From: Echinarachnius parma
Taxonomy: Eukaryota > Echinodermata > Echinoidea > Clypeasteroida > Echinarachniidae
Direction: 5' to 3'
DNA: 64,000 bases
Assembly (NCBI GenBank): GCA_037951105.1
Contig: JBAMJV010001798.1
Span: forward strand, 1 to 64,000
The position numbers and the translations under genes were made by a program. Below are positions 12,801 to 25,000 of the stretch, one piece after another. Under the pieces are notes generated by a model, which saw only the letters and a list, made by a program, of their open reading frames with translations, did not search any database and was not told where the DNA came from. The number at the start of each line of letters is the position of its first letter. Position 1 is the stretch's first letter.

Positions 12801-12932
12801 ATTGGTGCACCATGCTAATTTTCACCAGACCAGACTCCATTCCATATTTCACTGTGAAATGTTTGAAATTTACGTCATTATTTTAATCTGTCAATTTATG
12901 TACATGTATATGCGTTGCATATATTATCTTAC

Positions 12933-13022
12933 CTTGTCGGAATCAAAGACATTGAATACAAAAGCTGCAAACTTGGAAGGGTCCCCATTGGGGAAAAACT
13001 GTTGGTAGATGGTCTGGAATTC
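12933..13022 (-). CDS. NCS1: NCS-1-like coding exon 4 (into EF-hand 2)
   Basis: 30 codons, phase 0 at both ends, [20 protein letters not shown] then [10 protein letters not shown]. The acceptor is TTCCCAG and the donor AAG|GTAAGA. The exon ends inside the EF-hand 2 calcium loop. Confidence 0.95.
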
Positions 13023-16000
13023 CTGGGAAAAAAAAGAAAGAAAAAGCAGAGCAAGAGAGAATTAAATACAAATAAATACATATTTGTAGAGTTGCCTTTT
13101 CCTTTTGTTATTTTTTTTTTTTTTTGAGTAAGACTGAATGGGTTTGAAATCACAACAAAACTAAATTGAAAATTGAAATTCCACCATTTCATTTTTAAAA
13201 GATATTACATGTATCACTTTGCATTATTTGGAGAGTAATTGCCTTTAGTTCCCTTATTTTTTTATATATTTTTTGAGACAGAGACTGAATGGGTTTGATA
13301 TCAAAACAAAACGATTTTGAAAATGAAATTCCACCATTTCATTTATATCACTTTGCATTTATGATACTGGAATATTATAAGGAAATTTGTTTAATTGTTG
13401 AAGTCAATCGTTTTTAAATGTGAAATCTGCACACAATGTACAATGTAATACAGACAGACAATTATCGTTTTGTTTTAGTTTTTTTTAAACATTAATTGGA
13501 TCTCTAGGAGCAGCACCTACATGTATAGCACTACATATATGCATGCCATGGTCATTATCATTCGTTTCATCATTATTTGAGTGTAATTTGTTTCGATTTA
13601 ACTAAAATGTTAGTGTGATTCACTGCAAATTGAATGATATTGTGAAGTTGCTCTCAATCCAACCCCAGGCTTCAAAATGCAATTATACATTTTTTAAATT
13701 GTTAAAAAAAAAAAAATTATACAAATTGCTGGGGTGTCCTTCAGATATGTCATTCATTAAAGGGACTTAGTAACATTGTCCAAATCCTCAAAATAAAATT
13801 TTAATTCTAGCGGTTCCCTTATACCTTGTTGTATTCGTATTAACAATAAAATCACGGGACGGGTTTCGGTTTTTCAAATTTCCCTTTCGTTACAAAGATA
13901 TGTATGATTGAAGTATTCAGATAAGAAAAACTCCGGGCGAGTTTTTCTTCCGTGTACAAAGTGAGTGCAGTGAGTTACTGAATATCACTTTGCATTTTCG
14001 CTCATTACTTGGCCATACAATGTCCATTTGACTTGAAATTTTCACACAATACCCTGTGGACATATGAGATAACAACAATATACATTGCATCAACCAATCA
14101 TCACTTTTTGCACATGTCAACAAAGTTACTAGATCCCTTTAAGAAACATTCACACATTAAAAAAAACCTATTTTGAGCTAACATTTAACGAAATAATCCT
14201 TTTAGTTATCGACTATTTCATTTTCGATTTCAGCTTTCCTCTATGGACTAATTGTCTGGGAATCCTTGAATTAAAGTCCCACGCAGTCATCTTGCTTTCT
14301 GTTATGTTTTTGTTTATATTTTAATAATAACGGGATCTAGTAACTTTGCTGACATGTGGGAAAAGTGATGAATAGTTGATAGCAATTGTATATTGGTGAT
14401 CGGATATGTCCACTAATTAATGAGCAAAAATGAAACTTTTTCGCTAACACATTGCACCGACTTTGCTCCAGTGGACAATTCAAAATCTGAACACTCCAAT
14501 CGTGAATATATTTTTAACAAAATGGAAATTCAAAAAACCAAAACCTGTTCCATGCTTCTATAGGTAATATAAATACAACAAGGTATGAGCGAACCACTAG
14601 AGGTAGGCTTTTGTCTATAGATAAAGATTGCAACTTCCTTTCATTCCAACTTCATCTATCATGGAATGGTGCTTGAAAATAACTAGTTTCTTTCAATATC
14701 TAAAAGGGATTATGTAACATTGTCCAAGTCCACTAATTATTTTGTTTGTTTTTTTTGGAGAAAGACTGAATTGGGTTTGAAATCAAAACAAAACTAAATT
14801 GAAAATTGAAATTCCACCATTTCATTTTTTAAAGATATTTCATGTACATGTATCACTTTGCATTATTTGGAGAGTAATTGCCTTTAGTTCCCTTATTTTT
14901 TTTTTTTTTGAGACAGAGACTGAATGGGTTTGATATCAAAACAAAACGATTGTGAAAATGAAATTCCACCATTTCATTTTAGATATATATTATATTACTT
15001 TGCATTTATGTTACTGGAATATAAGGACATTTTTACAAGTTTTTAAGTCAATCGTTTTTAAATGTGAAATCTGCAGACAATGTACAATGTAATACAGACA
15101 GACAATTATCGTTTTGTTTTAGTTTTTTTTAAACATTAATTGGATCTCTAGGAGCAGCACCTACATGTATAGCACTATATGCATGCCATGGTCATTATCA
15201 TTCGTTTCATCATTATTTGAGTGTAATTTGTTTCGATTAAGTTGCTCTCAATCCAACCCCAGGCTTCAAAATGCAATTATACATTTTCTAAATTGTTAAA
15301 AAAAAAAATTATACAAATTGCTGGGGTGTCCTTCAGATATGTCATTCATTAAAGGGACTTAGTAACATTGTCCAAATCCTCAAAATAAAATTTTAATTCT
15401 AGCGGTTCCCTTATACCTTGTTGTATTCGTATTAACAATAAAATCACGGGACGGGTTTCGGTTTTTCAAATTTCCCTTTCGTTACAAAGATATATACATG
15501 TATGATTGAAGTATTCAGATAAGAAAAACTCCAGGCGAGTTTTTCTTCCGTGTACAAAGTGAGTGCAGTGAGTTACTGAATATCACTTTGCATTTTCGCT
15601 CATTACTTGGCCATACAATGTCCATTTGACTTGAAATTTTCACACAATACCCTGTGGACATATGAGATAACAACAATATACATTGCATCAACCAATCATC
15701 ACTTTTTGCACATGTCAACAAAGTTACTAGATCCCTTTAAGAAACATTCACACATTAAAAAAAAACCTATTTTGAGCTAACATTTAACGAAATAATCCTT
15801 TTAGTTATCGACTATTTCATTTTCGATTTCAGCTTTCCTCTATGTTATTGCTTTCTGTTATGTTTTTGTTTATATTTTAATAATAACGGGATCTAGTAAC
15901 TTTGCTGACATGTGGGAAAAGTGATGAATAGTTGATAGCAATTGTATATTGGTGATCGGATATGTCCACTAATTAATGAGCAAAAATGAAACTTTTTCGC

Positions 16001-19000
16001 TAACACATTGCACCGACTTTGCTCCAGTGGACAATTCAAAATCTGAACACTCCAATCGTGAATATATTTTTAACAAAATGGAAATTCAAAAAACCAAAAC
16101 CTGTTCCATGCTTCTACACCGTGTCCCAGAAAAAACGAAACCGGGATTCATGGCAGATATTTTATGTTATAATGAATAATTTCCTTCATGATATATATAT
16201 GTCTGAAAAGCTGTGTGTCTCTTCTTTTATTTGATATACAACTTATGGCACATAATTCACGCATGACTGAATTAGAACGATAGAAAGTAGTGTTACCAAA
16301 ATTCAATTTGCGCGCAGAAATTGCAAGTTTGGGTGAGGTTTTGGGGAGAGTTTTAAAAGTAGTAAACGTACTTATTTTGAAAAAGGACAGACACCGCATG
16401 AAAATTCATAATTTTATCTTTTATATGACACCTCATGATTAAAAAATAAATTATATATGCCAGAGAACGAATACAATGAAAACATGCTTGATTCCAGCCC
16501 AAATGAGTAACTTTCCTGATATAGCCTGTTTCCTGATCCCCATGTTTGTGTAAATTCACTCATGCATCAACGTCCATTGTCAGCTGCTAGTCAGGAAAGC
16601 TGAGCGACTTCTTACTCAACTTTCACTCATTCGGGCAGAAATCAGGCATGTTTTCATTGTACTCGTTCTCTGGCATAAATCATTTATTTTTTGAGCATGA
16701 GGTGTCATGTAAAAGATAAAAATATGAACTTTTATGAGGTGTTTGTCCTTTTTAAAAATAAGTACGTTTACAACTCTTAAAACTCACCCAAACTTCAAAT
16801 TTATGCGTGCAAATTGAATATTGGTAACACCACTTTCCATTGTTCTAATTCAGTCATGCTTGAAGTATGTGCCATAAGTTGCACATAAAATGAAATAAGA
16901 GACACAGAGCTTTCCAGGCATATATATATCATCAATTAAATTATTCATTATGACAGAAAATTTCTGCCATGAAACCCGGTTTCGTTTTTTCTGGGACACG
17001 GTGTATAGGTAATATAAATACAACAAGGTATGAGCGAACCACTAGAGGTAGGCTTTTGTCTATAGATAAAGATTGCAACTTCCTTTCATTCCAACTTCAT
17101 CTATCATGGAATGGTGCTTGAAAATAACTAGTTTCTTTCAATATCTAAAAGGGATTATGTAACATTGTCCAAGTCCACTAATCTTACTTAGAACTCTAGT
17201 GGTTCATTCATATATTTGCATTCATATTACCAATAGAGGCATTGAACAGATTTCAATTTTTTAAAATTTCCCTTTCATTAAAAAGATATTTACGGTTGAA
17301 GTGTTTGGATTTTTAATTATCCACTGGAAAGTTTAACTTTGTACAAAGTCAGTTAGTGAATATCACTTTGCATTTTTGCTCATACTAGGCTAATTAATAC
17401 CATTTAACATTTTCACACATTACTCAGTGGGCCTATCAGATCACAACAAAATATATCAACCATTCATCCCTTTTTGCACATTTTAACAAAGTTACTTTAC
17501 TTTTAAGGTAAAGTATTATTTTATTTTCTTCCCCCATTGATTACTTTCTTTCACTATATATAATGCAAAAACGACGTCAATGGTCCATTCATTTTTTTAA
17601 AGCAAAAAATAAGCCCTGAAAATCATTAACAGAGAACACCTGACTGATTAACATCAATTGAGTTCAGTGCATAACCTATTTCAGAATGTTATTTCAATGA
17701 TGGCAGGGCTTCTAAAAAAAAAAAGCGCAGGAAAATATTTGTCTTCCTCTGCCATCCTTTGTCACTATCATGTAGCCAAATACAGGAAGGACACCTTGGG
17801 ACTTGGCTGGGCAGACCCAAAGATAATAGACGATGGGTAAGGATAATTGTGTCGCTTATACAATGTTTAGAGCCAGGTCAGTCTACAAAGTTATGTAGAC
17901 TGTCTCTGAATGTCCTGCAAAAAATTACATTATAAAGCTGTTCAAATACAGCCTTAATTTTGGTCTATATGTGATTGTAAATTAAATAAAAAGTAATAAA
18001 CTAGTGTAAATAAAAATTGTAAACTAGAAAAGGTAGGATACAAGTCCTACATGTATATTTCATATATTATTTAGTGTTTCACTTACATGTATGTGAAGTT
18101 CAACATGTATGAATTCATTGTGGGTGAATGTTCGTTAAAGCTAAATTTCAATTTGGCCAGGAAACCGCCTACTTATCAATATATTTGCAAAATTATAAAA
18201 CTGTCAGCCGCTGACCGATATCGCCAACGCGGAATCGCGCATACGCTACATGCAAAAGACCATGCGATCCCCATGTGGTATCCGGTATGCGGGCTTGTTG
18301 ATATCTCCAGACCAGCGCTAGCGGCGCGAACGGGCGGTGGATTTGTACATTTCACTGGGGGCTATTGGATTTCTTCCGATATTTATGCATTTAACAATGC
18401 TTATAAGGTTCGGATTTTACCACACAAGCCCTTTTTTAATACTTATTCAACAATATTGATCAATGTGTTTGGCCAATATAGATTTTTTCGGTAACTTTCC
18501 CAAAACTGTTATTTGGCTTTAACAATCTGTAACAAAAATGGCAATTATGGTACATTTTACAGCTGACTTGCCAAATATATCAAATATTAAGTTTGTACTG
18601 TAGGCCATTGTAAAACTAACTAATATTGTAAATATGTGTCAAGTAAAGTAAACACACATACATTTGCGCATGTTTAGGAACAATGTAGGTAGAGGAAAAA
18701 TAATTTCACACTAGAGACATAGGCCCGTATTCACAAAGGAGGTTTGTACAAACCCCGGTTCAAACCGCGGTTTACATCTATGGAATGCCAATTGTAAACT
18801 GATGGAGAGAGAATGTGTACCATCAACATTGTTAACAAGTAAGGAATTTACATTCTCTCTCCATCAGTTTACAATTGGCATTCCATAAATGTAAACCGCG
18901 GTTTGAACCGGGGTTTGTACAAACCTCCTTTGTGAATACGGGCCATTTAGTCTGTGAGCAAATTGCTGGGCAAACTCAATTTACTGCCAGGACATGTATA

Positions 19001-22000
19001 CGTAGTGTGTACGAGAATAGAATCAAGCATCTATAAATAACCAAACAGCGTTGTACTTTAAAGGGACTTGGTAACATTGTCCGAATCCTCAAAATCCAAT
19101 TGGAATTCTAGCGGTTCCCTCATACCTTGTTGTATTCGTATTAACAATAAAAGCATGGGGCAGGTTTCGGTTTTTCAAATTTCCCTTTCGTTAAAAAGAT
19201 ATTTACAATTGAAGTGTTCAGATGTTAAATTATATCCACTGGACCCCGAAAACTGTGTACAAAGTGAGTGTAATGAGTTAGTGAATACACTTTGCATTTT
19301 TTCTCATTACTCGGCCATATTTAACGTCCATTTGACTTGACATTTTCACACAATAACCTGTGGACATATCAGATAACAACAATATCAACCACTCATCACT
19401 TTTTGCACATGTCACCAAAGTCAGTAGATCCTCTCAACCAAACACTGGCATTTTTTGCTGACTTTTACTGATAAATGCATGATTCCTGTTACTTAGCTAT
19501 TAATATATTTCCTCTTGGGTATCACTATTAATAATGTAAATAATAAATGCTTTTTTAAACCACTACCATCTGTTTTGACTGACCACTGGAGGCTGCCATG
19601 TATTTTTTCAGCAATACTGCATGAAACGTCAACTGAGCAACAGAGCATGCACTAACATGGAATCAATGTCGAGTCTGCTGTTATGTCGGTGGTTACATAA
19701 CTCGCTTTTGTTAACTGCACTCTTAAGATGACATGTCATGCGGTACCTTTGGAAAACACAGCAACCTCCAGTGGTCAGTCAAAACAGATGTTTGTGGGTT
19801 CAAAAACATTGATTATTTTTTTATTATGAGTGACGTGTGAACATTACATGGTAAATGAGAGTCATGACCGAATAGTGAGCGAAAATGCAAAATGCAACTT
19901 GCTTGTACTCACTGAACTTACTTTGTACACAGTCATAATTAATCCTAGAAATAGATGATGATAGAGAATTTAAAATCCAAACACTTCATCATACATATCT
20001 TTATAACAAAAGAGAAGTTCTGAAAACTGAAACCTGCTCCATGTTTCTACTGGTAATACGATTACAGTGTGGTATGTGTGAACCGCTCGAGTTCGAGGGA
20101 AGATCTGTGGATTTTGACAATTTGTTACTTTTAGGTTAAGTATATGTAATCCCTTTAAGTTGACCACTCTCTCCAGACTGGCTGAGCAGCTGTTTCATCG
20201 GGTCATGAACCCTATAGTAACACAGTCATCTCTCCCTACTGCGCATTCCACACATTGATTGAGGGATGATTGGGTAAGTCCATGGCCTCAAGTTCGTGGC
20301 ACACAGTATAGAAGACAGATCTTATTCAGGTATGAAGTCAGCAACCGATAGTAGAAGTAGAAGCAGTGAATTAACCACTATCTGTTCTCCAAGATGAACT
20401 GTACGTTCTCTTATTATGGGCCCATATCATATTCCTGAAAGCCTGCTAGCTTAATTCCTTGCTAAGTCTATTTTTGAGAATGTGGCTAAGAATTAAACAC
20501 AAGATCTTTTAGTTGCTAACTAGGGTTAACCTAGTAGGTACCTAAGGCTTAATCAGCTAACCCAAGTTGGGGACTAGGAAAAAAGCTGTTTGCTGCTCAA
20601 TAAACTATCAATTGAAATATATATATAGCATGGAACTAAGCTAGCAAGATTTTATGAATATGGGGTGAGGTCTTGACCCAAATGCAGCCATTTCCCTTCT
20701 GGACATTGCACACATTGATTGATGAATGATTGAAAAGTTCATGGCCAAAAGGTACTCAGTCAAATGATATTAATAGACGATGGTGTAGAAGTAGACTTAT
20801 CAAATATTGTAGTATACATTAAATGGTTTGATTGGACAATCCTTGATCTATGGTACAACTATATGATTGATCCTAATTCCTGAATTGATCACTATCTCTC
20901 TTTTGGGACAAGCTGGACACATGCCTCATGAGGTCTTGACCCAAATGCAGCCATTTCCCTTTCTGAACGTTTTGATTATTGATTGATGGGTGATTGGAAA
21001 GCTCATTGCCATATGTACTTGCCAAAGGATACAAATTAGTGGTACTAACTTGTAGAAGTACATGAAATGGAAGATGTTAGTAAAGTTTATTAGCTAACAA
21101 TCCCTGATCTACAGAATTGGTGATTAATCCCAAATCCCTGAATTGACCAGTGCTATCTGTCTTTGGGACAAGCTGGTCAAACGATCATCAGGTCTTGATC
21201 CAAATGCAGTCATTTCTCCTCTGGACATTCTGACCATTGTTTGATGGGTGATTGGAAAGTTTATGGCTACGTGAACTTGTCAAAAGGACTGTAATCTAAA
21301 TTAGTAGTACTAGTAGAAGTATGTGAAATAGCAAAGTTTGTAGTACAAGTTTACCAGGTATCAATCCCTGATCTTTAATACAGAATCATTTATTATTGAT
21401 CCTAATCCCAAACTGGACAGATGTTTCATCAGGTCTTGGCCCAAATGCAGCCATTTCTCTTCAGGACATTCCACATATTGATTGATGAATGATTGGGAAG
21501 TCCATGGCCTAAGGTACTCGTTTGTAGAAGGAAATGAGATTCATAATCTGACCATGCATACTGTATGTAAGAATGTGGAAATATTGCTCAATGTTTGCTC
21601 TATCCTAAAATTCACACAAAAAACTCTCACATACAAAATTACAGAACATGTTGATGATATAAACTAAGATATTATTGATATATTGCTTTGGGATCATTAC
21701 AGCAGCCATATATACATTTGATATATTCAACAGCATCAAATTTCTTTCCACTTTCTTTCTAGATCAGTGGCTGTAACACAATCACAGGCTCAACGTATAC
21801 ATCTTACATACTAAACGTGTACTAGGTCAGTCCCCTTTCCAAACCTAATTTGCGAGTGGAGAGGGTTCCCACGGGGCTGTTTTGATAGAGTATTTTAAGA
21901 TGAACTGGTGCAATCAAGCCAATAATAGAGCTCATGCAAGAATACACTGCCAATATATGAACTATTGAAAAAAGTATTGACTACCATAAAAAATATCACA

Positions 22001-25000
22001 AACAGGCTCCTGGAAGCATCTATAAAAAGAGTCACAGAAAATGGCAAAATAGCACTAAAAGTATTTTCTAAACATGGTTTGATTTATGTTCTAGCACCAG
22101 TGCAGATTGTTGACAATTTTGTAATTTTGTATATCACCCTTTCACAAAAGAAACAAGCTTCTTGAAGGTCTATGCTTATGACTGTCATCCAATATTTAAT
22201 TAATAGATTGAAAAAGGGAAAAGGGGGGTGAAACAATTTCATTAGTTGTTTTATAGTTAATTTTGGCATTAACAAATTACGCAGGTAATACAAGTTTATT
22301 GACCTTTTGAATTTATGAAATCAAGGTCAATCTCTTTGTGAAAAGAGTTAAACAAAATTTGAATGAAAAATAATATAGGATTTCTCGGTCAATTTCGTAA
22401 GTTGGCCATACAAATTCATTTTGTGTGCATTCAATTTCGCCGATTTTGTCACCGCAGCTGTATTTTGCAGTTCAAATTTGTTTTTTAGCATTCAAATTCA
22501 TAACAATCATTCGAAAACATTTTGTTTGCATTCGATTTAGAACGTGTTTCTATTTCGTAAAATTGTCATTCAATTTAAAGCGAGAAAATTTGTGATTACG
22601 TAATACCACCTTCCGTGAAATCCGTTGGCGAAATTGAATGCAAATAGCGTGTTTTTTAAATTGAATGCTAAAAATGGTAAATCACTTGACCGAAGAGCTA
22701 AATCGTATGAACAAAATGCAATTTTGAATGACAATTGCAAGCTTTCAGCTCAATTTCGCGAAATTGAATGAAACGCTTATCAAAACGAATGAGAAGCTTA
22801 CGAAATTGGCTGAGAAAACCTATATTAGTTAATAGAAATATCCACATCTTCATTAGATTTCTACACATTTTGAAGGGACAGGGTGTACAAATAATAAATT
22901 CATATCTTGCAGAAAATCACAAGTAGTGTGAGATGTCTGATGTTTTGATGTGAGGAATGTTTAGCTGCTAATTTACAAGAAAAGAACATTATGAAATGTA
23001 CACACTTACAATTACATTCCAATGAAGTTACAGGAAGTACAACAAATGAGTGTTCATTTTTTGTGTTTTTTTTTTACAAAAAAACTGTTCATTCAAAACT
23101 GCACTGAATACATGTTTATTTGGAATGTTCTTCTGTCATTTAACAATGAGTGAGAACAATGTGAAATATACAATCTCAAGTATCAACCAACATTCCAATG
23201 TTGTCAGAGAAAAGAAGTTGAACATGCTGCAATTTACATGTAAATTGTTGTTGGGGAAGGTGGCATGTTTTGCTCTTATTTACAAGAAAAGAATGTCAAA
23301 TGTCAAATACAGTTGTTCACCATCTACTCTAGATTCTGAATACTGTGGCATTTAAAGGGAAAGCCCACTCAATACAAGCAACGATCTCAACAAATGAACA
23401 CGCAATAGAGCTTTAAAACTATATAGGTAAAGACATGAAGTAAAGGACACTGCAATTTGTATAAAAACTGTTTAGAATATGTCAATTGAATTTCAAACAG
23501 TCATACATTTCAGAATTTTGAGAACTCTACTTCATAAGCAAAATTTCTCAATTTACTAATCTTACTTTAGGTTCCAAATCCTTCTCAGGGTGGACTTCCC
23601 CTTTAAGTAAAATTGTATAGGCATGGTTACCCAAGTCCCTCACCACTGGAATATAATTTGAATTTCATAAGTGCTAAAAGCCATAATCAGATTTAATATT
23701 ATTTGCGTGTCAACTATGTTGTATCACAAGTTATCAACAAGGATATCGGTCCTCAAATAGATTTACGCGTAGTCATATCACAAGTAGTCATGGACATGTA
23801 TTTAAATGTAAAACATTATTTGAAAAAGAAAAACAAATTACCAGTGCATGTAGGGCTCGTGATATGTTTGGCAAAAAAAAGAGGCAGTCAATATATTTTC
23901 TTTGCAACATTGTGCATGTCTCATGCATACTTGTTTGACATATTTTTGCATGATCAAGTGTATTAAGCCCTCTGCAGACAGAGTCGACTCGACCCAATCC
24001 GACTGGTTTCAATGAGGCTAGAGTCGGGGCCCGGTCGGTCGGAGCCGATTCATCGTGTTGAATCGGCCTTGACTGGCATCCGACTGTCTCTCGACTGGCA
24101 AAATGTGTGTCGCAAGGCACTGAAAACTGAGCCGATCCGAATGAAAACCAGTAAAATCGGGTCGAGTCGGCTCTGTCTGCAGAGGGCTTAAGATGTTGTA
24201 CATAATATGCCGTGTTTGTTGTAAACATACCTTGTACTGTATAGTTCATGTATGTACATGTTGTGCTTGCTTTATAAATGGTTGATTGCAAATAAATAAT
24301 GACTTACTTCTTTCCTCAAGGCACCACTGGGGCAATCTTTCATGAAATCTCTATGCCTGAAAGGGGAAGAACAAAAGATAAAAGATGACATTTAATGATG
24401 ATTCACTAAGCAAACAAGATAAGGCACTATTTAGATAATCTTTCATGAAATCTATAAGCCTGAAAGGAGAAGGGAGAGAGAGAGAGAGAAATGTATGAAA
24501 TTTTAGTCATGTTTCACTAGATAAACAAGATAAGGTACTAGTAGGATAATCTTTCATAAAATCACTATGCCTGAAACTTTAAGGAGAAGAGAGAGAGATA
24601 GAGAAAGGGAGAAAATTATTAAATTTGTGTAATGCCTCACAAGACACACAAGATAAGGTACTATTACAATAATCTTTCATGAAATCCTGATGGCCAATGC
24701 CAACGTCAGACATAAACAAATTTGAAAAAGCCAACATTTTAATTTAAATTATTCAAAATATACAACCGACCATTATACATGTATGCATGGTTGATGAATG
24801 ATAAAAGCATCCAAGGAAAACTAACAGAGCATACATAATATATACAACAAGTCATTGTTTATATCTAGAGCCGACTGTAATTACCGAGATACAGTAATTA
24901 CCGACCCTTTTTATGATCTGCCGAGAAAATACATATATTGTACTCATGTCAATATTCATCCACATCAGTTGCGTAGCTACGGGGGTTGGGTGGTGAGGGT

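Larger units (their letters stand above)
14741..17182. repeat. Tandem segmental duplication, unit B
   Basis: Near-identical to unit A, including the flanks and internal sequence of the MITE at 13761/15353. The junction CCACTAAT|TATTTTG falls inside an old MITE fragment whose continuation is intact after unit B. It is interrupted by the foldback at 16117-17003. Confidence 0.88.

Noticed and set aside
1..12932. Remaining exons of the NCS-1-like gene (EF-hands 2-4)
   Set aside because: I scanned the minus strand for a segment starting Asp/Asn-Gly and for the WAF-LYD-type helix and found none; with introns up to 14 kb the missing exons are probably left of the window.
17658..17840. Possible exon-like ORF
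   Set aside because: No family match or phase-compatible splice sites joining the calcium sensor exons on the other strand.
23788..24291. 167-codon minus-strand ORF
   Set aside because: It spans a TTAA-flanked MITE whose GC-rich interior keeps the frame open; it overlaps neither a domain nor the true exon at 24308.
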